From: Burkholderiales bacterium
GTDB lineage: Bacteria; Pseudomonadota; Gammaproteobacteria; Burkholderiales; Burkholderiaceae_C
Length of the DNA: 6,000 nt
Direction of reading: 5' to 3'
NCBI GenBank assembly: GCA_025352345.1
Contig: JANXTP010000222.1
Coordinates: 1-6,000 of the forward strand
This document shows positions 1-6,000 of this stretch, one piece after another. How positions within the stretch are numbered: position 1 is the first letter of the stretch; each line of letters starts with the position of its first letter. Both the position numbers and the translations under genes were made by a program. The notes beneath the pieces are model-generated. The model worked only from the letters and a program-made list of their open reading frames with translations, was not told where the DNA came from and made no database searches.

Positions 1-1854
1 CACCGCGTAACCGCTGGCGACCAGCGAGGCAAAGGCGAGGTGTTCGCCCATGCCCCAGTCGACATTCATCTCGCCGCGACCCATGGCAGCACGGTCGGCC
101 AGCACCTTCTCGACCAGCGGGTGCACCTTGAAGTTCTTCGGCAGCGCGGTGATGCGTTCGGCCAGTCGCTTGATCTCGGCCAGCGGCAGCGCGGTGTCTG
201 CCGCATCGGTCCACTTCTTGCCGAGGAACGGCGCCCAGTCCACCGCGAACTTGCTCTTGTAATTGGTCAGCACCGGGCTGTGCGCATGCTTGCCTTCGTC
301 CATCGCGGCACGGAAGGCCTTGGCGATCACATCCGGGCCCGCGGGCGTCAGCACGCCCTGAGCGACCAGCTTGTCGGCGTACATCTTGCGCGTGCCGGGA
401 TGCTGCGCGATCTTTTTGTACATCAGCGGCTGCGTCAACGCCGGCGTGTCCTGTTCGTTGTGGCCGAGCTTGCGGAAGCAGACGATGTCCACGACCACGT
501 CCTTGCTGAACTCCTGGCGATAGTCGAGTGCCATCTGCGTGGCGAGCACCACCGCCTCGGGGTCGTCGCCGTTGACGTGCAGCACGGGTGCCTCGACCAT
601 CTTGACCACGTCGGTGCAGTACAGCGTCGAGCGCGTGTCGCGCGGATCGCTGGTGGTGAAGCCGATCTGGTTGTTGATGACCAGGTGCACCGTGCCGCCG
701 GTGAAATAGCCACGCGTCTGTGCGAGCGCCAGCGTCTCCATCACGACACCCTGCCCGGCGAAGGCCGCGTCGCCGTGCACGATGATCGGCAGCACCGAGC
801 TGCCCTTCGCGTCACCGCGGCGGTCCAGGCGGGCCTTGACCGAGCCCTCAACCACCGGGTTGACGATCTCCAGGTGCGACGGGTTGAACGCGAGGCTCAG
901 GTGCACCGGGCCGCCGGGTGTTGTCACGTCGCTGGAGAAGCCCTGGTGGTACTTGACGTCGCCGGACGGCAGGTTTTCGGGCGCGGTGTGATCGAACTCG
1001 GAGAACAACTCGGCCGGTGTCTTGCCCAGCGTGTTGACCAGCACATTGAGCCGGCCGCGGTGCGCCATGCCGATGACGATCTCCTGCACGCCCTTGACGC
1101 CGCCGCGCTGCACCAGTTCGTCCATCGACGCGATGAAGCTCTCACCGCCTTCGAGCGAGAAGCGCTTCTGGCCGACGTACTTGGTGTGCAGATACCGCTC
1201 CAGGCCTTCGGCCGCGGTGAGCTGATCGAGGATGTGCTTCTTCTGGTCGGCACTGAAATGCGGCTTCGAGCGGACCGACTCCAGGCGCTCCTGCCACCAG
1301 CGCTTTTCGATCGGCTGCGTGACGTGCATGTACTCGGCACCGATCGAGCCGCAGTAGGTTTCGTGCAGCGCCTGCAGGATCTGCCGCAACGTCATGTTCT
1401 CGGCGGTCGAGAAATAGGTGTTGGTGGCGCTGAACGTGATGTCCATGTCCGACTCGGTCAGGTCGTAGAAGACCGGTTCGAGTTCGGGAATCTTCGGGCG
1501 CTCCTGGCGCTTCAGCGGATCGAGGTCAGCCCAACGCGACCCGAGGAAGCGATACGCCGCGATCAGCGACTGCACATGCACCTGCTTGCGCGCAACGGCG
1601 AGGTCAGAGCTGCTGGCGCGGTTGCCGAAGGCGTTGGCCTTGGCGCGCTGTGCGAACGACTCGACCACCGGCGCGTGAGCAACGTCGCGCTCGTCAGAGC
1701 CGTCGACCGCCGGAACGTGTTGCAGCGCGTCGAAATAGGCTCGCCAGTTTTCGGCCACGGAGCCGGGGTTGTCGAGGTAGGCCTCGTACATCTCTTCGAC
1801 GTAGGGCGCATTGCCTCCGAACAGATGCGAATTCGCTCTGTATTCCTGCATCAT
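1..1854 (-). CDS. sucA: 2-oxoglutarate dehydrogenase E1 component (partial, C-terminus off the left edge)
   Basis: This is the thiamine diphosphate-dependent E1 subunit of the cytoplasmic 2-oxoglutarate dehydrogenase complex. It decarboxylates 2-oxoglutarate and passes the succinyl group to the lipoyl arms of E2. I translated 618 codons; the family is usually about 950 residues, so roughly the last third is missing. The N-terminal E2-binding-type segment is at residues 1-45 (EYRANSHLFGGNAPYVEEMY onward). The E1 core follows, with GMAHRGRLNVL (262-272), DVKYHQGFS (299-307), LAFNPSHLEIV (341-351) and HGDAAFAGQGVVME (360-373). The last of these carries the Asp of the ThDP/Mg site, and NNQIGFTTSDPRDTRST (394-410) comes after it. 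The pyrimidine-binding domain is just beginning at the edge (DWGMGEHLAF). No frameshift is visible. I chose the first of two tandem ATGs (1854) because GAGGTGA lies 5 nt upstream. An in-frame GTG at 1863 overlaps that site and is less likely. sucB and lpdA would be expected further left. Confidence 0.97.
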   Translation of the reverse strand, partial: MMQEYRANSHLFGGNAPYVEEMYEAYLDNPGSVAENWRAYFDALQHVPAVDGSDERDVAHAPVVESFAQRAKANAFGNRASSSDLAVARKQVHVQSLIAAYRFLGSRWADLDPLKRQERPKIPELEPVFYDLTESDMDITFSATNTYFSTAENMTLRQILQALHETYCGSIGAEYMHVTQPIEKRWWQERLESVRSKPHFSADQKKHILDQLTAAEGLERYLHTKYVGQKRFSLEGGESFIASMDELVQRGGVKGVQEIVIGMAHRGRLNVLVNTLGKTPAELFSEFDHTAPENLPSGDVKYHQGFSSDVTTPGGPVHLSLAFNPSHLEIVNPVVEGSVKARLDRRGDAKGSSVLPIIVHGDAAFAGQGVVMETLALAQTRGYFTGGTVHLVINNQIGFTTSDPRDTRSTLYCTDVVKMVEAPVLHVNGDDPEAVVLATQMALDYRQEFSKDVVVDIVCFRKLGHNEQDTPALTQPLMYKKIAQHPGTRKMYADKLVAQGVLTPAGPDVIAKAFRAAMDEGKHAHSPVLTNYKSKFAVDWAPFLGKKWTDAADTALPLAEIKRLAERITALPKNFKVHPLVEKVLADRAAMGRGEMNVDWGMGEHLAFASLVASGYAV

Positions 1855-1856
1855 CT

Positions 1857-1980
1857 CGCTCACCTCATGCGCCGGTTTCCAGCGCGATAGTGGGTTTAAA
1901 AACCTTCCGCGACCCGGCTGCACCGGTGGGCGGACAAGCGACCCGACTAAGCTGCAAATCAGCGTAGGGGGACGGGAAGG
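1857..1980 (-). promoter_or_regulatory. Structured sucA 5' leader, candidate 'sucA RNA motif' (cis-regulatory RNA)
   Basis: Hand folding of the minus-strand leader shows a 5' hairpin: CCC-CUA-GCUG (1970-1960, one unpaired C) against CAGC-UAG-GGG (1954-1942), with an AUUUG loop. Then comes a nested set. Stem A is 1932-1925 with 1864-1857, 7 of 8 pairs, and it covers the Shine-Dalgarno sequence. Stem B is GCCGG 1918-1914 with CCGGC 1875-1871. Stem C is CGCGG 1911-1907 with UCGCG 1887-1883. Stem D is GGUU 1904-1901 with AACC 1896-1893, with a UUUA loop. Known: a conserved RNA of this name was described by comparative genomics upstream of sucA in Burkholderiales, with part of its structure overlapping the ribosome binding site; its ligand is not known to me. 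Inferred: this leader is a member and controls translation initiation. I could not run the covariance model, and short GC-rich pairings can arise by chance. Confidence 0.6.
1860..1866 (-). promoter_or_regulatory. Shine-Dalgarno site of sucA
   Basis: GAGGTGA lies 5 nt before the first ATG of the tandem ATGATG and matches the anti-Shine-Dalgarno end of 16S rRNA well. It decides the start at 1854. It also lies within the segment that can pair with CGCCCACC at 1932-1925, so its accessibility could be controlled by the leader fold. Confidence 0.75.
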
Positions 1981-2001
1981 ACCATTCAAGTCATCGCGAC
2001 G

Positions 2002-2010
2002 ATTTTAACA
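2002..2010 (-). promoter_or_regulatory. Candidate extended -10 sigma70 promoter for sucA
   Basis: On the minus strand the gap contains TGTTAAAAT. This is a full TGn extension followed by TAAAAT, which matches the TATAAT consensus at five of six positions. No recognisable -35 hexamer lies 16-18 nt upstream (CATGCC at the 17-nt spacing), as is usual for extended -10 promoters. The predicted start is near 1995, giving a leader of about 140 nt that would contain the whole structured region. The short AT run stands out in GC-rich surroundings. This is a prediction from sequence alone. Confidence 0.42.
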
Positions 2011-2068
2011 CCGCGACCTGAGCGGGCATGGCCTGCAATAGCGCTGTGTTCAGCTGTTTCATCGACTG

Positions 2069-3037
2069 TCAGCGGGCTGTCAGACGGATCAGGGCCTGCT
2101 CGTACTCGGCCACCAGACGCGCAATCAACACACGTGCCGGCACGACCTGCCGAACCGCGGCGATGCCCTGGCCGCTGCCCCAGATGTCCTTCCAGGCCTT
2201 GATGGATTCACCGCCAAAGTTCATCGCGCTGGCATTGCTGGTGGGCAATGCCTCGGGGTCGAGTCCGGCGTTGCGGATCGAGCCCTTCAGGTAGTTGCCG
2301 TGCACGCCGGTGAACAGGTTGCTGTAGACGATGTCATCGCTGGAACTCGCGACGATCATCTGCTTGTAGGCCTCGGATGCCCTTGCTTCATCGGTCGCGA
2401 TGAAGGCCGATCCGATGTAAGCGAAGTCGGCGCCCATCGCCTGTGCCGCCAGCACCGCACCACCGGTCGCGATGGCGCCGCTGAGCGCCACCGGTCCGTC
2501 GAACCATTCGCGAATTTCGGCGATCAGCGCGAACGGGCTTTTCACGCCGGCATGGCCACCCGCACCGGCCGCCACGGCAATCAGGCCATCGGCACCCTTT
2601 TCGATCGCCTTGCGGGCAAAGCCGTTGTTGATGACATCGTGCAGCACCACGCCGCCATAGCTGTGCGCCGCGTCGTTGATCTCGGTGCGCGCGCCGAGCG
2701 AGGTGATGACGATCGGCACCTTGTGCTTCACGCACATCGCCATGTCGTGGTCGAGGCGGTCGTTGCTCTTGTGAACGATCTGGTTGATCGCGAACGGTGC
2801 AGCCGGTTGCTGCGGGTTCGTCGCGTCGTGCGCAGCCAGCGTTTCAGTGATCTCGGCCAGCCAGTCGTCGAGCTGCGACGCCGGGCGGGCGTTCAATGCG
2901 GGCATCGAACCGACAACACCAGCCTTGCACTGCGCGATCACCAGAACCGGCGTGCTGATGATGAACAGCGGCGCACCGATGATCGGCAGCGGCAGGTCTT
3001 TCAGAACCGCGGAGAACGCAGAACGCTGTGCGCTCAA
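2069..3037 (-). CDS. Nitronate monooxygenase / 2-nitropropane dioxygenase-family FMN protein
   Basis: This is a 322-residue FMN-dependent TIM-barrel protein of the NMO / 2-nitropropane dioxygenase family, predicted cytoplasmic, with no signal peptide. Visible features are a first strand with GAPLF (21-25), NQIVHKSND (85-93), TSLGA (112-116), AGAGGHAG (157-164) with the conserved active-site-type His162, a phosphate-binding-type stretch ALSGAIATGG (184-193), and MGADFAYIGSAFIAT (201-215). Length is normal. The start appears to be TTG at 3037: no in-frame ATG or GTG lies early enough, and family members begin about 20 residues before GAPLF. TTG overlaps the acyl-CoA dehydrogenase stop as TTGA, with no clear Shine-Dalgarno, suggesting translational coupling. 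Relatives include nitronate-oxidising enzymes, FabK-type enoyl reductases and NADH:quinone reductases, so the substrate cannot be assigned. Its place last in an etfBA-acyl-CoA dehydrogenase cluster suggests a redox role in acyl-CoA catabolism (inference). Confidence 0.9.
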   Translation of the reverse strand: MSAQRSAFSAVLKDLPLPIIGAPLFIISTPVLVIAQCKAGVVGSMPALNARPASQLDDWLAEITETLAAHDATNPQQPAAPFAINQIVHKSNDRLDHDMAMCVKHKVPIVITSLGARTEINDAAHSYGGVVLHDVINNGFARKAIEKGADGLIAVAAGAGGHAGVKSPFALIAEIREWFDGPVALSGAIATGGAVLAAQAMGADFAYIGSAFIATDEARASEAYKQMIVASSSDDIVYSNLFTGVHGNYLKGSIRNAGLDPEALPTSNASAMNFGGESIKAWKDIWGSGQGIAAVRQVVPARVLIARLVAEYEQALIRLTAR

Positions 3038-4854
3038 AACGAGTCGACCGCCATCGCAACCACGCTGTCGGCACCGCCGACGATGGCGTCGCGCAGGCCG
3101 GGCAGCGCGCTCAGAATGTGCTCGGCATAGAAGCGGGCGGTCGCGACCTTGGCGCGCAGAAAGACAGCGTCGCCCTGCCCTGTTGCGGACTCATCGGCGA
3201 GCTGCTCTTCGGCCACAACCAACGCACGCGCCAGTTGCCAGCCGGCCAGCAGCTGCCCGGCGAGCATCAGATAAGGCACGGAACCAGCATAAACCGTCGT
3301 CGGCTGCGTTCGGGTATGGGCGACCACGAAATCAACCACGTCGATGAAGGCCTTGCGGGACACCTGCAGCCATCGATGCATGGCCTTGGCGGCGGTGCTG
3401 CTGCTGGCGGCCAGAGCCGCTTCGGTCAACTCGATCTGCCCCGCAATCGACCGCGCCAGCGCGCCGCCGTCGCGCAAGGTCTTGCGTCCGACCAGGTCAT
3501 TCGCCTGGATCGCGGTCGTGCCTTCGTAGATGGTCAGGATGCGGGCATCGCGCAAATGCTGCGCGGCACCGGTCTCCTCGATGTAGCCCATGCCGCCATG
3601 CACCTGCACTCCGAGGCTGGTGACCTCGACGCTCATCTCGGTGCTGTAGCCCTTGACCAGCGGCACGGTGAATTCATGGAAGGCCTGGCTGGCCTGGCGC
3701 ACTGCGGCATCGGGATGGTGATGCGCCATGTCGAACGACGCAGCCGACACGCAGGCCAGCGCGCGGCAGCCTTCGGTGTGTGCACGCATCGTCATCAACA
3801 TGCGCTTCACGTCGGGGTGGTGAATGATGGCCGCACCCGCGGGCAGCGACGCATCGACCGGCCGACTCTGCACGCGATCACGGGCATAGGCCACCGCACG
3901 CTGGTACGCCCGTTCGGCGACACCGGTGCCTTGGACCCCGACCGAAAAGCGCGCCGCGTTCATCATCACGAACATGTACTCGAGGCCGCGGTTCTCCTCG
4001 CCGATCAGTTGGGCGATGGCGCCGGCGCCGACGGCGCCTTTGTCGTCACCGAACACCAGCACCGCCGTCGGGCTGGCTTTGATCCCGAGCTTGTGCTCGA
4101 TCGAGGCGCAGTACACGTCGTTGCGCGCGCCCAGCGAACCATCGGCGTTGACGAGGAACTTCGGGCACAGGAACAGGCTGATGCCCTTGACGCCCGGCGG
4201 TGCATCGGGCGTGCGGGCCAGCACGAGGTGCATGATGTTCTCGGCCATGTCGTGCTCGCCGTAGGTGATGTAGATCTTCTGACCGCTGAGGCGGTAAGTC
4301 CCATCCCCCTGCGGCACCGCGCGCGTGCGCACCATGGCCAGATCGGAGCCGGCCTGCGGCTCGGTCAGGTTCATCGTGCCGGTCCAGGTGCCGTCGATCA
4401 TCTTCGGCAGGAAGAAGCGGCGTTGTTCGGCGCTGCCCGCTGTCAGCAGCGCCTCGATCGCGCCATCGGTCAGTAGTGGACACAGCGCGAAGCTGACGCT
4501 GGCGCTGTTGAGCATCTCGGCGCACGCCGCGCCGATGGTCTTGGGCAGCCCTTGCCCACCGAATTCGATCGGGTGCTGCAACCCTTGCCAGCCGCCCTCG
4601 GCGAACTGGCGGAACGCCTGCTTGAAACCAGCCGAGGTGCTGACCGCGCCGTCGCGCCACACGGGCGGGTGCCGATCGCTCTCAGCGTTCAGCGGCTCGA
4701 CCACTTCGGAACAGTAGCGGCCGGCTTCGATGAGCACCGCTTCGGCAGTGTCCAGGCCCGCATCCTCGAAGCCCGGCAACTCGCTCAGCGCCTCCAGCCC
4801 GGCCAGTTCCTTCATGCAAAAGAGCATGTCCTTGACTGGCGCGATGTAGCTCAT
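3034..4854 (-). CDS. Acyl-CoA dehydrogenase, long (~600 aa) form with extra C-terminal domain
   Basis: This 606-residue FAD enzyme introduces the alpha,beta double bond into an acyl-CoA and hands electrons to ETF. The layout matches the long subgroup that includes bacterial FadE-like enzymes and DmdC (methylmercaptopropionyl-CoA dehydrogenase). It has a short N-terminal extension (MSYIAPVKDMLF, 1-12), an N-terminal helical domain (about 35-155), and a middle beta domain with MNLTEPQAGSD (161-171) and GQKIYITYGEHD (191-202). The C-terminal helical domain has LGVQVHGGMGYIEE (414-427) and the catalytic base Glu444 in ILTIYEGTTAIQ. A further C-terminal helical domain runs from about 470 to 606. 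ATG at 4854 gives the usual N-terminus. It starts 12 nt after the etfA stop, with only a weak Shine-Dalgarno, and ends overlapping the next start by 4 nt. Chain length specificity cannot be read from the sequence; a sulfur-containing or branched substrate is possible. Confidence 0.96.
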   Translation of the reverse strand: MSYIAPVKDMLFCMKELAGLEALSELPGFEDAGLDTAEAVLIEAGRYCSEVVEPLNAESDRHPPVWRDGAVSTSAGFKQAFRQFAEGGWQGLQHPIEFGGQGLPKTIGAACAEMLNSASVSFALCPLLTDGAIEALLTAGSAEQRRFFLPKMIDGTWTGTMNLTEPQAGSDLAMVRTRAVPQGDGTYRLSGQKIYITYGEHDMAENIMHLVLARTPDAPPGVKGISLFLCPKFLVNADGSLGARNDVYCASIEHKLGIKASPTAVLVFGDDKGAVGAGAIAQLIGEENRGLEYMFVMMNAARFSVGVQGTGVAERAYQRAVAYARDRVQSRPVDASLPAGAAIIHHPDVKRMLMTMRAHTEGCRALACVSAASFDMAHHHPDAAVRQASQAFHEFTVPLVKGYSTEMSVEVTSLGVQVHGGMGYIEETGAAQHLRDARILTIYEGTTAIQANDLVGRKTLRDGGALARSIAGQIELTEAALAASSSTAAKAMHRWLQVSRKAFIDVVDFVVAHTRTQPTTVYAGSVPYLMLAGQLLAGWQLARALVVAEEQLADESATGQGDAVFLRAKVATARFYAEHILSALPGLRDAIVGGADSVVAMAVDSF

Positions 4855-4866
4855 CGGCAGGCCAGA

Positions 4867-5811
4867 CTAGAGCGCGGACACCAACTCGGGAACAGCGATG
4901 AACAGGTCGGCTTCGAGCCCGTAATCAGCGACGCTGAAGATCGGCGCCTCGCCGTCCTTGTTGATCGCGACGATGACCTTGCTGTCCTTCATGCCGGCCA
5001 GGTGCTGGATCGCACCGCTGATGCCGATCGCAACGTACAACTGGGGCGCAACAATCTTGCCGGTCTGACCCACCTGCCAGTCGTTCGGCGCGTAGCCCGC
5101 ATCGACCGCCGCGCGGCTCGCGCCCAGCGCTGCGCCGAGCTTGTCGGCCAACGGCGTCAGCACCTCATTGAATTTCTCGACGCTGCCCAGCGCGCGGCCA
5201 CCGCTGACGATGATCTTCGCGGCGGTCAGCTCGGGCCGGTCGTTGCGCGCGATTTCGCTGCCGAGGAAGACTGAGTTACCAGCGTCCACCGCTGGTGCGA
5301 TCACCTCAATGGTCGCCGAACCACCCTCTGCTGCAACCGGGTCGAAGCCTGTCGCGCGCACCGTGATGACCTTGACGCCGTCCGTGCTCTGCACGGTGGC
5401 GATCGCGTTGCCGGCATAGATCGGCCGCTCGAAGGTGTCGCCCGCCACGACCTGCGTGATGTCGGAAATCTGCGCCACATCAAGGCAGGCCGCGACGCGT
5501 GGCGCGATGTTCTTGCCCGATGCAGTGGCCGCAAACAGCAGGTGGGTGTAGGCGCCACCGGCCGCAGCAACCACGGCCAGCACCTGGGCGGCCACGGCCT
5601 CGGCCAGACCATGCTGGAAGCTCGCGGCATCGGCGTGCAGCACCTTGCCCACACCCGCAATCGCAGCAGCCGCCTGGGCCGATGCGCCGGCGTCGAAGCC
5701 AGCAACCAGCACATGCACCTCGCCACCGATCTTCAGCGCCGCGGCGACGGTGTTCAGCGTGGCGCCCTTCAGCGACGCGTTGTCGTGCTCGGCTATCACC
5801 AAGGTCGCCAT
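4867..5811 (-). CDS. etfA: Electron transfer flavoprotein, alpha subunit
   Basis: This is the FAD-carrying alpha subunit of the soluble EtfAB heterodimer, which collects electrons from acyl-CoA dehydrogenases and delivers them to ETF:quinone oxidoreductase. At 314 residues it has the normal length. The N-terminal alpha/beta domain starts MATLVIAEHDN and covers about 1-190. The C-terminal FAD domain shows the family signature: SGGRALGS (203-210), GASRAAVDAG (230-239), GQTGKIVAP (248-256), GISGAIQHLAGM (263-274) and PIFSVADYGLEAD (290-302). The start at 5811 is supported by AAGGTGA at 5824-5818, 6 nt upstream and inside the end of etfB. The etfB stop is only 1 nt away, so translation is probably coupled and the subunits made in equal amounts. 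The adjacent acyl-CoA dehydrogenase is a likely electron donor. Confidence 0.98.
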   Translation of the reverse strand: MATLVIAEHDNASLKGATLNTVAAALKIGGEVHVLVAGFDAGASAQAAAAIAGVGKVLHADAASFQHGLAEAVAAQVLAVVAAAGGAYTHLLFAATASGKNIAPRVAACLDVAQISDITQVVAGDTFERPIYAGNAIATVQSTDGVKVITVRATGFDPVAAEGGSATIEVIAPAVDAGNSVFLGSEIARNDRPELTAAKIIVSGGRALGSVEKFNEVLTPLADKLGAALGASRAAVDAGYAPNDWQVGQTGKIVAPQLYVAIGISGAIQHLAGMKDSKVIVAINKDGEAPIFSVADYGLEADLFIAVPELVSAL

Positions 5812-5812
5812 C

Positions 5813-6000
5813 TCAGATCACCTTCGCTTCGTTCTTCAGTTTCAACACCAGCGTGGCCACATCAGGCACCTTGATGCCGGCGCTGCGCTTCGGCGGTTCG
5901 GTGACCTTCAGCGTCTTGATGCGCGGCGTCACGTCGACACCGAGGTCGGCAGGCTTCAGCACCTCCAGCGGCTTCTTTTTCGCCTTCATGATGTTGGGCA
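5813..6000 (-). CDS. etfB: Electron transfer flavoprotein, beta subunit (C-terminal part only)
   Basis: This is the C-terminal 61 codons and stop of the AMP-binding beta subunit of ETF; the rest lies beyond the right edge. The translated end begins PNIMKAKKKPLEVLKPADLG and finishes KLKNEAKVI. The same block in mitochondrial ETF beta follows the recognition loop that docks on acyl-CoA dehydrogenases. The lysines of KAKKK correspond to the region methylated in human ETFB (known family fact); whether they are modified here is unknown. TGA is followed by a single G and then the etfA ATG. The promoter of the whole cluster is not in the window. Confidence 0.96.
   Translation of the reverse strand, partial: PNIMKAKKKPLEVLKPADLGVDVTPRIKTLKVTEPPKRSAGIKVPDVATLVLKLKNEAKVI

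Larger units (their letters stand above)
1855..2068 (-). other. 214-bp gap between the etfBA cluster and sucA
   Basis: This region has no credible coding sequence. Read on the minus strand it holds the end of the upstream cluster, the extended -10 promoter at 2010-2002, and the structured sucA leader. After the stop at 2069 I see no GC-rich hairpin followed by a U run, so transcription from the upstream cluster may read through into sucA unless termination is Rho-dependent. Confidence 0.6.

Noticed and set aside
1861..1863. In-frame GTG as an alternative sucA start
   Set aside because: It sits inside the GAGGTGA ribosome binding site of the ATG start and has no good site of its own.
40..1890. 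616-codon open frame on the plus strand, antisense to sucA
   Set aside because: It lies wholly across sucA, whose minus-strand reading shows all the family motifs. The antisense product is rich in Arg, His, Val and Leu with no recognisable domain, as expected from GC-biased codons read backwards.
1961..1989. Promoter-like pair TTGAAT - 17 nt - TACGCT on the minus strand
   Set aside because: The -10 is weak (three of six matches), and the start would fall inside the first leader hairpin, removing half the conserved-looking structure. The extended -10 at 2010-2002 fits better.
2022..2036. Short hairpin GCGGGC-ATG-GCCTGC after the upstream cluster, considered as a terminator
   Set aside because: It has one internal mismatch, a three-base loop and no T run on either side, so it does not qualify as an intrinsic terminator.
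2065..2083. Direct repeat CTGTCAG twice, 12 nt apart
   Set aside because: Only 7 bases, and it runs across the end of a coding region; likely chance.
2300..3130. 276-codon plus-strand open frame opposite the nitronate monooxygenase-family gene
   Set aside because: Antisense shadow that crosses two well-supported minus-strand genes and shows no domain.
3028..4476. 482-codon open frame on the plus strand, antisense to the acyl-CoA dehydrogenase
   Set aside because: Same antisense artefact of high-GC coding DNA; low-complexity Arg/His/Gly-rich product and no family resemblance.
4552..5274. 240-codon plus-strand open frame spanning the acyl-CoA dehydrogenase/etfA junction
   Set aside because: Antisense shadow crossing the boundary of two certain genes; composition typical of reversed GC-rich codons.

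Overview
The window is high-GC DNA carrying five protein genes, all on the minus strand, so it reads biologically from right to left. From the protein sequences and the layout I infer a betaproteobacterium of the order Burkholderiales (Comamonadaceae or Rubrivivax-like). This is family recognition only; no search was run.

Right to left, the first four genes form a tight cluster: the 3' end of etfB (5813-6000), etfA (4867-5811), a ~600-residue acyl-CoA dehydrogenase (3034-4854) and a nitronate monooxygenase / 2-nitropropane dioxygenase-family flavoprotein (2069-3037). The junctions are +1 nt, +12 nt and a 4-nt overlap, so a single transcript is very likely. The logic is electron flow: the acyl-CoA dehydrogenase oxidises an acyl-CoA, its FADH2 is reoxidised by the EtfAB heterodimer, and ETF passes electrons to the quinone pool. 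The role of the last, FMN-dependent protein in that scheme is unknown. Its start codon appears to be TTG, overlapping the upstream stop.

A 214-bp gap (1855-2068) follows, then sucA (1-1854), the E1 component of 2-oxoglutarate dehydrogenase. It is cut by the left edge after 618 codons. Acetyl-CoA from beta-oxidation enters the TCA cycle that sucA serves, but sucA looks like a separate transcription unit.

The gap is the most interesting part. It contains a good extended -10 promoter (TGTTAAAAT, 2002-2010) and a ~140-nt leader rich in complementary segments: a 10-bp hairpin, then a nested series of four stems. The outermost of these pairs seven of eight bases over the sucA Shine-Dalgarno sequence. 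A competing six-base pairing would break the inner stems. This fits, by position, host group and overlap with the ribosome binding site, the 'sucA RNA motif', a candidate cis-regulatory RNA or riboswitch described upstream of sucA in Burkholderiales whose ligand and mechanism are unknown as far as I know. No tRNA, rRNA, CRISPR array, insertion sequence or intrinsic terminator was seen.
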